DNA from: Cohnella rhizosphaerae
GTDB lineage: Bacteria > Bacillota > Bacilli > Paenibacillales > Paenibacillaceae
DNA: 64,000 nt
Direction of reading: 5' to 3'
NCBI RefSeq assembly: GCF_029525575.1
Contig: NZ_JAPDIA010000008.1
Coordinates: 186,001 to 250,000 of the forward strand
The notes under the pieces were generated by a model that was not told the origin of the DNA, did no database searches, and saw nothing but the letters and a program-made list of their open reading frames with translations. The position numbers and the translations under genes are program-made. The first letter of the stretch is position 1. Each line of letters begins with the position of its first letter. Positions 46,524-56,322 of the stretch are shown one piece after another.

Positions 46524-47926
46524 TTGACCCGTCATGGAGGAATAAAAAAGACGTACGTTCGCACGACTGCTGGGGCCGCTGGCTGCGCTCATGCTGATGA
46601 CGTTTGCGTTGACGACGGGCGGAGTCTTTGCCGGGGCAGAGACGAAGGCATCGCCCGCCGTGAACGAAGGCTATTCGGTCTACGTCATTCCGGTTAAAAT
46701 GACGGTAGAACGCGGGCTCGCCTCATTTCTGGATCGGGCGTTGAAGGAGGCGGAGGATGCCGGCGCAGCGCTTGCCGTGCTGGAGATCGATACGCCGGGG
46801 GGGCAGCTTGGAGAGCGCGGAACGGATCGGAGAGCGAATCCGTTCCGCCAAGGTGCCGACGATGGCGTTTGTCAAAGGCAAGGCTGCGTCGGCAGGCGCG
46901 TACATTGCGCTGAACGCGGATCGCCTCTATATGTCGCCCGGCTCCACGATCGGCGCCGCTATGGTGGTGAACGCCGCCGGCGAAGCCGTCGAAAGCCCGA
47001 AGATCGTTTCCTTCTGGAGCAAGCAGATGAGTTCTGCGGCCGAGATGAACGGCCGCGACGGCCAGATCGCGGTCGGTATGGTGGATCCGAACGCCGTCGT
47101 CGAGATCAAAGGCTTGAACCGGACGAAGCAAAAAGGAGAGATCATTTCCTTAAGCGCCGACGAAGCCCTGATGGCCGGCTATGCGGAAGGGCAAGCGGAA
47201 ACGGCCGAGCAGGCGATCGCAGCCGAAGGACTAGCCAAGCTCACGGTCATTCACGAAAATCCGACCCTGGCCGAGCGCGTCTCGCAGGCGCTGACGAGTC
47301 CGGCGGTCTCGACGCTGCTCCTTATCGTCGGCATTGCCGGCGTGCTCATCGAGCTCATCGTCCCCGGCTTCGGCGTGCCCGGCATTTTAGGACTGCTGTC
47401 GTTCGGGCTGTACTTTTTCGGGCAGCAGGTCGCCGGCTTCGCCGGGCGGGAATCGATCGTACTGTTCGTAGCTGGCGTTGTCTTTATCGTTCTGGAGATG
47501 TTCGTCCCAAGCTTCGGCATACTCGGTTTGTTGGGCGGCGCGGGCATCGTCAGCGGCGTCGTGACGGCCGCCTACGACACGGGCAATGCATTCGAATCCC
47601 TAGGCTACGCCTTGTTGATCGCGCTTGCGCTCGTCGTCTTCGTCGCCTATGTCTTTCGCAAGCGAGGAATATGGAACCGGTTCATCCTGCAGGATCGTCT
47701 CACCGCGGAGCAGGGCTTCGTTCCGAGCGGTGACGATCGCGAGCTGCTCGTGGGGAGCGACGGCGTGACGCTGTCGCCGCTGCGACCGTCTGGCGTCGCG
47801 GAGATCGGCGGCAGACGCGTCGACGTCATAACGAGCGGGCAATTTTTGAACGCGGGCCAGCGAATCGAAGTCGTCTCGGTAGACGGCACTCGAATCCTGG
47901 TCAAAGCCGTGCAGCAGGAACAGTGA
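46524..47926 (+). CDS. NfeD-family membrane-bound serine protease (two frameshifts)
   Basis: The likely start is TTG 46524 after GGGAGGGGGAG. With one A removed from the A6 run 46544-46549, the N-terminus reads TRHGGIKRRTFARLLGPLAA and leads into a signal peptide. With one G removed from G7 46797-46803, the ClpP-like protease domain becomes continuous: VLEIDTPGGSLESAERIG and then the catalytic-Ser region GKAASAGAYIAL. Four membrane segments (about 47300-47660) and a C-terminal OB fold (GRRVDVITSGQFLNAGQRIEVV) complete the long NfeD form, about 467 residues. It is paired with floA, as in yqeZ-yqfA, and acts in membrane-domain quality control. Confidence 0.88.
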
Positions 47927-47956
47927 GATTACAATTTATGATGCGGAGGGATTTAT

Positions 47957-48947
47957 TTGGACCCGAATGTTCAGCTTTTGATTATCGGCGCTTTGATTAT
48001 TATCGCATTGGCCGTTTTTTTCAGCTTTTTCCCGTTTATGCTCTGGATTTCCGCGCTTGCCTCGGGCGTGAGGATCAGCATCATCACACTCGTCGCCATG
48101 CGGCTTCGCCGCGTCGTACCGAGCCGGATCGTCAACCCGATGATCAAGGCGACCAAGGCGGGGCTCGGTCTTAACATCAATCAACTTGAGAGCCACTTTC
48201 TCGCAGGGGGCAACGTCGATCGGGTCGTCAACGCGCTGATCGCCGCGCAGCGGGCCAATATTCCGCTTCCATTCGAACGGGCGGCCGCGATCGACCTGGC
48301 CGGACGCGACGTGCTTCAAGCGGTACAAATGAGCGTTAACCCGCGGGTCATCGAGACGCCGATCGTATCGGCCGTAGCGAAGGACGGCATTGAAGTGAAG
48401 GTCAAGGCGCGCGTCACCGTGCGCGCGAACATCGACCGTCTCGTCGGCGGCGCGGGCGAGGAGACGATCATCGCTCGCGTCGGGGGAGGGCATCGTTAGC
48501 ACGAACGGCTCGGCCGACACGCACAAGGTCGTTCTCGAAAATCCCGACCTGATCTCGCGAACCGTACTTTCGAAGGGCCTTGACGCCGGCACCGCCTTCG
48601 AGATTCTGTCTATCGACATCATGGACGTCGACATCGGCAAAAACATCGGCGCCCATCTTCAGACGGAGCAGGCGGAAGCCGACAAGCGCATCGCGCAGGC
48701 CAAGGCGGAGGAACGCCGGGCGATGGCCGTCGCGCAGGAGCAAGAGATGAAGGCGCGCGTCGTCGAGATGCGGGCGAAAGTCGTCGAGTCCGAATCCGAT
48801 GTGCCGCTCGCCATGGCCGAAGCGCTGCGCGGCGGCAAGATGGGCGTTATGGACTATATGAATCTGAAAAACCTCGAGGCGGATACGCAAATGCGCGGCT
48901 CGATCGGCAAGAGCGAGGCGGGTTCTAGCAACGGCGAGGAGCGCTGA
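47957..48947 (+). CDS. floA: Flotillin-like protein FloA (frameshifted)
   Basis: TTG 47957 (DPNVQLLIIGALIIIALAV) follows GCGGAGGG. An N-terminal membrane hairpin (residues 5-30) leads into the SPFH-type region (SVNPRVIETPIVSAVAKDGI, EVKVKARVTVRANIDRLVGG). One G too many in the G5 run 48482-48486 breaks the frame. After removal it continues GEGIVSTNGSADTHKVVLE and DIGKNIGAHLQTEQAEADKR, giving about 330 residues. FloA organises functional membrane microdomains with NfeD. Order and length match yqfA. Confidence 0.93.
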
Positions 48948-48952
48948 TCGCC

Positions 48953-49587
48953 ATGGAGCAACTCATTCGCTTTCTATTCGGAAACATTTATTATGTGTTC
49001 GTGATTGCGGGTGTTCTGTACGTCCTCTTTCGCAAATCGCCGCTTGAAAAGCCGCCCCCGAAGTCGGGCAACCGCCCCGCGGGGCGCATGCCCGACTTCG
49101 GGGGGCGGCGGAATGCCCCGCCCGATGCGGCCGACATCGGCGCCAAAGCCGGCTTCAAGGCCGACGACGGCGCAGCAGCCTGTCGAACGGCGGGAGGGTC
49201 CGGCCGCTTCCGAGCGGAGGGCGCCGCCTGTCGTGACGCTGCCCGCGCGTCCGCGAAGCGCGGAACCGGCCGAAGATAGAAGCGGCGCGCCGGCAGGCGA
49301 CAGGCAGATCGTATACCGCAGCCCGGGCAGTCCCCCCGCCGACGCCCGTGCCTTGGGCGGGCGAGGGCGAATCGGGCGGCGAAGGCGTGCCCTCGGCGTC
49401 CGCGGCTCAAGCGGCGCGCGAGGATGCGGCCTACCATGCGGCCGCGAACGCATCCCCGCTCTATGCAGCCGCGCAAACGCAGGACGCTCCGGGGCCTGCG
49501 CGACCGAAGCGCAGCGAGCTGGCCCGCGCAGTGGTTTGGGCCGAGATTTCAGGGCCGCCCCGCTCGCGCAAGCCTTTTCGCAGATAG
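48953..49587 (+). CDS. Conserved hypothetical single-pass membrane protein of the floA operon (two frameshifts)
   Basis: ATG 48953 lies 5 bp after floA. Residues 4-26 (LIRFLFGNIYYVFVIAGVLY) form one membrane helix. A Pro/Ala/Arg-rich linker follows. The protein ends with ELARAVVWAEISGPPRSRKP, a tail I recall from homologues at this position in Paenibacillaceae. The frames join when one base is removed from G6 49100-49105 and one from C6 49332-49337, giving about 210 residues. It takes the yqfB place but shares little with it. Function unknown; possibly part of the NfeD/FloA system. Confidence 0.6.
49051..49109 (+). repeat. Intragenic 20-bp inverted repeat
   Basis: The left arm (49051-49070) and right arm (49089-49109) are perfectly complementary over 20 bp once the extra G in the right arm is ignored. 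The 18-base centre itself holds CCCCGCGGGG. It lies inside the floA-operon membrane-protein gene. Confidence 0.85.
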
Positions 49588-49616
49588 CGCGCACCGCAGG
49601 TCGCCTTAAGCAAGCG

Positions 49617-49657
49617 AAGCCGTCTTGATCGGGCATGTCCCGGCAGGACGGCTTTTT
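49617..49657 (+). terminator. Terminator of the nfeD-floA operon
   Basis: AAGCCGTC pairs with GACGGCTT over a loop that contains its own small stem (CGGG/CCCG), followed by T5. Confidence 0.8.
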
Positions 49658-49897
49658 CAATTAATCAGAATTAATAAGTTTCGGGGTAAAAGCGCAGACT
49701 TCGCCCTTTCTTAGCTATATGGGACTACCGTTATGCAGCGACGCCCTGAACCAAGCGGATTTGTTCTCGCCGCCGATATTCGGGCGAAGTCTAGGCGTTA
49801 GATGATTTGCGCATGGGTTTGCGCGTATCGCGTATACTGGAATGGACTGGCAGGCGCTTCGTTCGTATCTTAACCGAAAGGATTGATCGTCGCTCGT

Positions 49898-50702
49898 ATG
49901 TTATCCACCGGCATCGTATCCGTAACTTTTCGCAAGCTATCCCCCGAGGATATCGTCTCGCTCGCCGCGCAAGCCGGCCTTGACGGGATCGAATGGGGGA
50001 GGGGATGTCCACGTACTTCCCGGCGAGCTGCGGCACGCCCGAGATGTTCGCGCAATGACGGAAGCGGCCGGGCTGCAGGTTCCCTCCTACGGCTCTTATT
50101 ATCGTGCCGGCGGCGGGGACGATTTCAATATCGTCCTGGACACCGCCGAAGCGCTCGGCGCGCCGAACGTCCGAATCTGGGCTGGCAGCGTAGGCTCGGC
50201 CGAAGCGGACGAGGCCATGCGCATTAGCATCGCAGAAGAAATCCGGCGCATCGCGGAGCTGTCGAAGCGGAGGGGGATCGGACTTTCGCTCGAATTTCAC
50301 GACGGCACGCTGGCGGATACGGAGACTTCGTCCGTTTCGCTCATCCGATCGATCGCCAGCGACAACGTAAGCCTTTACTGGCAGCCTCGGATTGCGGTTT
50401 CCCCGCAAAGTAACTTGTCGACGCTGGCCGCCTTTTTGCCCTGGCTGTCCAACGTTCATGTGTTCCACTACGATATGCAGCGCATGCATCGGCCGCTGGA
50501 GGCCGGAGAAGCGGAGTGGCGCGCATACGTCGACGCGCTGAAGCGCTCGGGCAAGCCTCGTTATGCGTTGCTGGAATTCGTGAAGGACGGAGAGGCCGAA
50601 CAGTTTTTGAAGGATGCGCGTACGTTAAAAAAAATTAGTTGGATTCGACAGCGGGACCGCGTCGGATCGCTAGCCGCTCGCGTATTCGCCGGTTCGCGAT
50701 AA
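49898..50702 (+). CDS. Sugar phosphate isomerase/epimerase-like TIM-barrel protein (frameshifted)
   Basis: The start is uncertain: ATG 49898 is 16 bases after GAAAGGA, while a TTG at 49883 is too close to it. The sequence begins LSTGIVSVTFRKLSPEDIVSL and GLDGIEWGG. One G too many in G5 49995-49999 breaks the frame, and removal gives GGDVHVLPGELRHARDVRAM. Later motifs include SLEFHDGTLADT, LYWQP and NVHVFHYD, which supply the metal-binding Glu, His and Asp of xylose-isomerase-like barrels. It is about 268 residues. It is inserted between the floA operon and yqfC, where Bacillus has no such gene. The substrate is unknown. Confidence 0.75.
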
Positions 50703-50806
50703 GCGAAGCGTCCCGCAAACCAAATACCGCTTGCCAATGCGCCGCCAGCCTGCACGTCAGGCTTGGCGGCTTCTTTATGCGGCGCTCGCCGCCGTTGCCG
50801 CCATTC

Positions 50807-50835
50807 TCATATTCGGCGTTTCTTCCGCATATAGA
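50807..50835 (+). promoter_or_regulatory. Candidate sigma-E (mother-cell) promoter of yqfC-yqfD
   Basis: TCATATT (50807-50813) fits the -35 KMATATT. CATATAGA (50828-50835) resembles the -10 CATACAHT after a 14-bp spacer. The yqfC start is 27 bp further on. yqfCD are sporulation genes, so mother-cell control is expected. Confidence 0.55.
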
Positions 50836-50862
50836 TGGAACGTATGGGAGGGGGGACGCGTC

Positions 50863-51147
50863 ATGCCGCGTGTCGGACGCAAGCTGCGCAAATGGACGGC
50901 CCGCGTCCTCGATCTGCCGCAGGACGTCGTATTGGACGTACCGCGTATCACGATGATCGCGGGACTCCAGCTGACGGTGGAAAATCATCGCGGCGTGCTT
51001 CATTTTTCGCAGGATCGGCTGCGGCTCGCGATGGACCGCGGCGAGCTGGAGATCGTCGGGAGCGATCTGGTCATCCGGCTCATCGGCGGCGAGGAAGTAT
51101 TCGTCGAAGGGAAAATTACCGGCGTGCTGCTGCATCCGGGCGATTAG
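50863..51147 (+). CDS. yqfC: Sporulation protein YqfC
   Basis: ATG 50863 (MPRVGRKLRKWTARVLDLPQ) follows GGGAGGGGGG and gives 94 residues, the usual length; the open frame farther upstream is ignored. The repeated beta-strand pattern VLDVPRITMIAGLQLTVENH and GVLHFSQDRL is characteristic of YqfC/YabP-type sporulation proteins. It is thought to act in the mother cell with YqfD. A sigma-E-like promoter lies directly upstream. Confidence 0.9.
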   Translation: MPRVGRKLRKWTARVLDLPQDVVLDVPRITMIAGLQLTVENHRGVLHFSQDRLRLAMDRGELEIVGSDLVIRLIGGEEVFVEGKITGVLLHPGD

Positions 51148-51299
51148 ACGTCGCTGGCGACGGCGGCGACGCCCTTGCGCCCTTGCGCATACGAGGGGCG
51201 CGGAGCGCCGCATGGGTTTCGCATAGACGGGAGCGCGGCGCCGCCAGGGCGGTTGCCGGCGTCCAAGCGGAGGACAAGCCTGCAGAGGGGGAGAAGCCG

Positions 51300-52504
51300 T
51301 TGAAGGGGCAATGGTTAAGTTTTGTGCGCGGCAGCGTCCGCGTCAGGCTCGTTGGCGGGGACACCCGAATCTTTTTGAACGCGGCCGGCTCGCATCGGAT
51401 CGAGCTGTGGGGGGATCGCCTACGACAGGGAAGGGCGCTTGTCGTTTTGGGTGTCCGTGCCGGATTTTTTCGCTTTGCGCCCGCTGCTTCGCGCTGCAGG
51501 CAGCCGCCCGCGCGTGCTCGAGCGCCGCGGATTGCCGTTCAAGCTCGGCCGCCTGTCCCGGCGCAAGACGTTCGCGGGCGGCCTCTTGTTGTTCGTCGCT
51601 GCGCTGTTCGCGCTGTCTACGCTCGTCTGGGACGTTCAAATCCATACGGACGAGACGGTTCCCGAAGCGGAGATCCGCAAGGCCGCCGCAGCCGAAGGCA
51701 TTCGGCCTTTGCAATGGTCTCCCCGCCTGCCGGACGCCACGGAGCTGGCGCACCGGCTCGCGCGCAGGCTGCCCGACGCGGCATGGGTAGGCGTGGAGAA
51801 AAGCGGGACGCGTTATGTCATCAACGTCATTCGATCGAACAAGCCCGAAGTGAACAAAGAAAGCGGGCCGAGCGATCTGATCGCGAAGGCGGACGCCGTC
51901 GTGACGCGCATCGTCGCGGAGAGCGGCAAACCGCTGGTCGCGCGCAACGCGCGCGTGCGCAAGGGAGAGACGCTGATCTCCGGGCAGCTCGGCGAGGCCG
52001 ACCGGGTCAAGCTGGTCGCTTCGGCGGGCGAGGTGCGGGGGGCTCGTCTGGTACGAATACGGCATCGTGTCGCCGCTTGCGCGGAGCACGAACTATTATA
52101 CGGGCGATTCGGCGGACCGGACCTACCTGGTCATCGGCGACCGGGCGCTGCAGACGAGCGGCTACGGCCAGGAGCCGTATGCGGCATCGAAAACGTTCGC
52201 GGACTGGCGATCGTTCAAGTGGGGAAGCTGGACGCTGCCCGTCGCGATCCTGAAGGAAAAGGAGATGGCGGTCGAGAAACGGAGCGAACGGCTGACCCCG
52301 GGCGCGGCGAGAGCGGCAGGGCTGGCGCAGGCGCGTGCGGAGGCGTTGTCCGCCGCGGGCAAAGGCGCCGTCGTCAAAGCGGAAAAAATTTTGCATGAAC
52401 AAACGGAGAATGGTAAAGTGATGATACGCGTACTATTCGAAATCGAACAATCGATTGCCGTACGGCGCCCGATCGCGACCGATCCCAAGACGCAGGGGGA
52501 ATGA
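51300..52504 (+). CDS. yqfD: Sporulation protein YqfD (two frameshifts)
   Basis: TTG 51300 (KGQWLSFVRGSVRVRLVGGD) has GAGGGGGAG upstream. One G too many in G6 51409-51414 and another in G6 52037-52042 split it into three frames. Joined, they read ELWGIAYDREGRLSFWVSVP and EVRGLVWYEYGIVSPLARST at the junctions. One membrane helix (GLLLFVAALFALSTLVW) separates a small N-terminal domain from a large external part. The result is about 400 residues, normal for YqfD, which is a sporulation membrane protein required in the mother cell. It lies downstream of yqfC, with about 150 bp between them. Confidence 0.88.
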
Positions 52505-52510
52505 GGCTTT

Positions 52511-53482
52511 TTGACAGACAGCAGGCATTTCATTACGATTCCTCTCCGCAACGCCGCGGAGGGACTGGCTTTGTTCGGTCCGCAGGACAAGTACCTACGC
52601 ATGATCCAACAGGAGACGGCAGCCGTCATCCATTCCCGCGACGCGGAGATTACCGTCGAGGGCGCGGAGAGCGACCTGCGGTCTCTTCAACAATTTTTCG
52701 AGACGGTCCTCCAGCTGATCCGCAGCGGACTGACCGTCGGAGAGCGCGACGTGCGCTACGCCTTCGAGCTGGCCCGGGAGATGAAGGCCGACCAACTGCT
52801 GGCGCTGTTCCAGGGGGAGATCACGACGACCTTCCGGGGCAAGCCGATCGCCCCGAAGACGCTCGGCCAGCGCCACTACATTACGATGATCCGCAAAAAG
52901 GACATCGTGTTCGGCATCGGCCCCGCCGGCACCGGTAAAACCTATTTGGCCGTCGTATCGGCGGTCGCCGCGCTGAAGGAAGGGCGCGTCAAGCGCATCC
53001 TGCTCACCCGCCCTGCCGTGGAAGCCGGAGAGAATCTGGGCTTCCTGCCGGGTGACATGCAGGAGAAGGTCGACCCGTACCTGCGCCCGCTTTACGACGC
53101 GCTGAACGACGTGCTCGGGCCAGAAGGCGTCGCCAAGGCGCTCGAGCGGGGCATGATCGAGATCGCGCCGCTCGCCTATATGCGCGGACGCACGCTCGAC
53201 GATTCGTACGTCATCCTCGACGAAGCGCAAAATACGACCGGCGAGCAGATGAAGATGTTCCTGACGCGGCTCGGCTTCGGCTCGCGGATGGTGATCACCG
53301 GCGACGTGTCGCAGATCGACTTGCCCAAGGGCAAGAAGTCCGGCCTGAACGAAGCGCAGCGCATTTTGAAGGATATTCCGGAGATCGGCCTCGTGTACTT
53401 CTCCGAGCAGGATGTCGTCCGGCATGCGCTCGTCCAGAAGATCATCGTTGCCTATCAGAAGGACGACGAGACCAATACGTAA
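52511..53482 (+). CDS. phoH: PhoH-family ATPase (PhoL type)
   Basis: TTG 52511 (TDSRHFITIPLRNAAEGLALF) starts 6 bp after the yqfD stop. The 323-residue protein has an N-terminal KH-like part (about 10-85) and the PhoH ATPase with GIGPAGTGKTYLA (Walker A), LTRPAVEAGENLGFLPGD, VILDEAQNTT (Walker B) and ITGDVSQIDLP. The family is linked to RNA metabolism, and the gene is usually next to ybeY, as here (pgpH between). The frame is intact. Confidence 0.96.
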   Translation: MTDSRHFITIPLRNAAEGLALFGPQDKYLRMIQQETAAVIHSRDAEITVEGAESDLRSLQQFFETVLQLIRSGLTVGERDVRYAFELAREMKADQLLALFQGEITTTFRGKPIAPKTLGQRHYITMIRKKDIVFGIGPAGTGKTYLAVVSAVAALKEGRVKRILLTRPAVEAGENLGFLPGDMQEKVDPYLRPLYDALNDVLGPEGVAKALERGMIEIAPLAYMRGRTLDDSYVILDEAQNTTGEQMKMFLTRLGFGSRMVITGDVSQIDLPKGKKSGLNEAQRILKDIPEIGLVYFSEQDVVRHALVQKIIVAYQKDDETNT

Positions 53483-53497
53483 AGGAGCGAGCGCCGG

Positions 53498-55759
53498 ATG
53501 AATCGGACACGAAGCGGCCCGGCGGGTGCTTTATCTTCCTTTGCTGCTGCAGGATGGAAGCAGAGCGCGGCGGTCAAGGGACTGCTGCTGCTCGCGTTCG
53601 TCCTGCTGTTTTATTTCAGCCTGGCGACGCGCCTCGTACCGGAGACCTACGATATTACCCTGGGCGCGAAGAGCGAGCACGACATCAAGGCGCCGCATCA
53701 GGCGACCGACGAGAAGGCGACGCTCAAGGCCCAGGAGGAAGCGGCCGAGAAGATCGGCGCCATCTATCCGTACGTGGCGCTGCACAGCGAGAATCTCATC
53801 GACAGCATTCTCGTCCGCATCGACCAGCTCAATCAGGACGACCAGGTGACGCTCGAGCAGAAGATCGAGATCTACCGCACCGAACTGCCCGACCGCGTGG
53901 ATCAGTTCATCGATACGTTCATCAGCGCGAATTCGGGCTCCGACAACTATTCGGCGAGTCTGTTCGGGGAAATGAAAAAGGCGGTTCAAGCGCAGGCGTA
54001 CCGGATTCCCGAGGAGACGTTCTACAAGCTGCCGAAGCTGACGACGGAGCAGATCGCGGAGATGCGGACCGTCGGCCGCGACGTCGTCCGCAGGCTGATG
54101 GCGGACCCGATCACGGACGCCGAAGCCGCGCGCGCCAAGGTGGCGGAGCTGGTCAACGGCAGTTCGCTGGCGCTCAAGACGCAGCGGGAGATCGTCCAGG
54201 AGCTGTCGAGATTCGTGCTCACGCCGAACAAGTTCTACGACAAGGACGCGACCGAAGAAGCCAAGGTCCAGGCCAAGCAGAATACGCCGCCCGTCGTCAT
54301 CAAGCAGGGCGACGTGATCGTCAAGGCCGGACAAGTCATCGATCAGGAAACGTACGAGCGGCTCGACGGCTTCGGCCTGCTTCAGGAGCAGCGAACGTAC
54401 TGGCCGCAGCTCGGCGCGCTCATGCTGTCGGTGCTGTTCATGCTCGCGCTATACAGCTATGCGGAGCTGACGGCATCCGCGGCCAAGCCGGCGATGAAGC
54501 GGACGAACGTCGATTGGCTGATGCTTTTTTTCATTTTCGCCATCAATATACTCGTCATGCATCTGGTCGCGCTGGCGCACAGCGAAGCGTGGCCGTATAT
54601 CATCTATATCGCGCCGCTCGCGCTGGGCAGCATGCTGATGACGCTGCTCATCGACGTTCAGACGGCGATGGTAGGCTCGCTTCTGTTTACCGTTCATGCG
54701 AGCATCGTCATGAACGTCGAGCAGACAAGCCTGTTCGACTTCCGCTTCGGCTTCGTCGCCGCGGTCGTGCTGTTCACCTCGGTGCTGGCGATCCACCGGG
54801 CGAGCCAGCGCTCCGCCATTCTGAAGGCGGGGATCATGGTGAGCCTGTTCGGTTCGTTCGCGGTGACCGCGCTGACGCTGGTCGGACCGGATCCGGACCG
54901 GACCCAGCTCGTCCAGTCGGTCGGCTTCATGTTCGCGAGCGGCCTGCTCACCGCCGTCCTCGTCATCGGCATCATGCCGTTTTTCGAGATGACGTTCGGG
55001 ATCCTGTCCGCGCTCAAGCTGGTCGAGCTGTCCAACCCGAACCACCCGCTGCTTCGCAAGCTGCTGACCGAGACGCCGGGCACCTACCACCACAGCCTGA
55101 TGGTCGGCAATCTGTCCGAGGCGGCGGCCGAGTCGGTCGGCGCGAACGGCCTGCTCTGCCGGGTAGGCTCCTTCTACCACGACGTCGGCAAGACGAAGCG
55201 TCCGCTCTACTTTATCGAAAATCAAAACGGCGGGGAAAATCCGCACGACAAGCTTGACCCGAGGGTCAGCGCCTCGATCATCATCGCGCACGCCCGCGAC
55301 GGCGCGGAGATGCTCAAGGCCCACAAGCTGCCCAAGCAGATCCGGGACATCGCGGAGCAGCACCACGGCACGACTTTTCTTAAATTTTTTTATTACAAGG
55401 CGGTTAAGCAGGCGGAGCAGGACGGCGTGGAGAACGAATGGACCGAGGACGACTTCCGCTATCCGGGTCCCAAAGCGCAGTCCAAGGAAGCGGCCATCGT
55501 CGGCATCGCGGACAGCGTGGAGGCTGCGGTCCGCTCTCTCGGAGCGCCGACGGTGGAGCAGGTGGAGTCGATCATCGCCAAGATCATCAAGGACCGGCTC
55601 GACGACGGGCAGCTGAGCGAATGCGACTTGACGGTGCGCGAGCTTAACCAGATCGCCGAGACGCTGAAGACGACCGTCATCGGCATGTTCCACTCCCGGA
55701 TCAAATATCCGGAGGAGAGCGCCAAAGACGACACGGAAAAAAAGGAGCGGGAAGCATGA
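53498..55759 (+). CDS. pgpH: Cyclic-di-AMP phosphodiesterase PgpH (7TM-HD protein)
   Basis: The 753-residue product starts at ATG 53498 after AAAGGAG. One N-terminal membrane helix (about 25-43) and a 7TMR-HDED extracellular domain (about 60-300) are followed by seven membrane segments (about 305-500). The cytoplasmic HD domain has TPGTYHHSLMVGNLSEAAAE, GSFYHDVGKTKRP and IIIAHARDGAEML with the metal-binding His/Asp residues. It hydrolyses c-di-AMP. Its stop overlaps the ybeY start, and the gene order equals yqfF in B. subtilis. The frame is intact. Confidence 0.95.
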   Translation: MNRTRSGPAGALSSFAAAGWKQSAAVKGLLLLAFVLLFYFSLATRLVPETYDITLGAKSEHDIKAPHQATDEKATLKAQEEAAEKIGAIYPYVALHSENLIDSILVRIDQLNQDDQVTLEQKIEIYRTELPDRVDQFIDTFISANSGSDNYSASLFGEMKKAVQAQAYRIPEETFYKLPKLTTEQIAEMRTVGRDVVRRLMADPITDAEAARAKVAELVNGSSLALKTQREIVQELSRFVLTPNKFYDKDATEEAKVQAKQNTPPVVIKQGDVIVKAGQVIDQETYERLDGFGLLQEQRTYWPQLGALMLSVLFMLALYSYAELTASAAKPAMKRTNVDWLMLFFIFAINILVMHLVALAHSEAWPYIIYIAPLALGSMLMTLLIDVQTAMVGSLLFTVHASIVMNVEQTSLFDFRFGFVAAVVLFTSVLAIHRASQRSAILKAGIMVSLFGSFAVTALTLVGPDPDRTQLVQSVGFMFASGLLTAVLVIGIMPFFEMTFGILSALKLVELSNPNHPLLRKLLTETPGTYHHSLMVGNLSEAAAESVGANGLLCRVGSFYHDVGKTKRPLYFIENQNGGENPHDKLDPRVSASIIIAHARDGAEMLKAHKLPKQIRDIAEQHHGTTFLKFFYYKAVKQAEQDGVENEWTEDDFRYPGPKAQSKEAAIVGIADSVEAAVRSLGAPTVEQVESIIAKIIKDRLDDGQLSECDLTVRELNQIAETLKTTVIGMFHSRIKYPEESAKDDTEKKEREA

Positions 55760-56322
55760 GCCTGAAGCTGGAATGGGTGGACGAGCGCGAGGCGGTCTCG
55801 GCGGGCGAAGCGGGCTGGCCGTCTCTGTTGACGCGGCTGCTGGACGAGGCGGCAAAAGCCGAAGGCGTCGCAAGCGGGATCGTCACGCTGACGTTGACGG
55901 ACAACGAAGGCATCCGCGAGTTGAACCGGACTTACAGGGGACTGGACAAAACGACGGACGTCCTGTCGTTCCCGATGCGCGAGCAGGGCGCGGAGGAATT
56001 CGAGATTTTGTACGACGACGATTACGAGACGACGACGGTCGATATTTTGAACGCCGAAGCGGAAGACGAAGAAACGCCGGACGCTGAGCTCGGCACGGTT
56101 GCCGGCCGGATCGAAGAGCTGCTCGGGGATATCGTCATCTCGGTGCCGCGGATGCACGAGCAGGCCGTCGAGTACGGTCACAGCGCCGAACGCGAGCTCG
56201 GCTTCCTGTTCGTGCACGGCTTCCTTCACCTGATGGGCTACGACCATGGCACGGAGGAAGAGGAGCGCGCGATGTTCGCCAAGCAAGAAGCAGTACTTGC
56301 CCGGGCGGGCCTGACGCGGTGA
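55756..56322 (+). CDS. ybeY: Endoribonuclease YbeY
   Basis: ATG 55756 overlaps the pgpH stop. The 188-residue protein has TLTDNEGIRELNRTYRGLDK and TDVLSFPMRE. The zinc motif FVHGFLHLMGYDHG (HxxxHxxxxxH) lies near residues 154-166. An acidic insert of about 30 residues (about 85-115: YDDDYETTTVDILNAEAEDE) separates the two halves and makes it longer than the 150-160-residue norm. YbeY matures 16S rRNA 3' ends and takes part in ribosome quality control. The stop overlaps dgkA. Confidence 0.95.
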   Translation: MSLKLEWVDEREAVSAGEAGWPSLLTRLLDEAAKAEGVASGIVTLTLTDNEGIRELNRTYRGLDKTTDVLSFPMREQGAEEFEILYDDDYETTTVDILNAEAEDEETPDAELGTVAGRIEELLGDIVISVPRMHEQAVEYGHSAERELGFLFVHGFLHLMGYDHGTEEEERAMFAKQEAVLARAGLTR

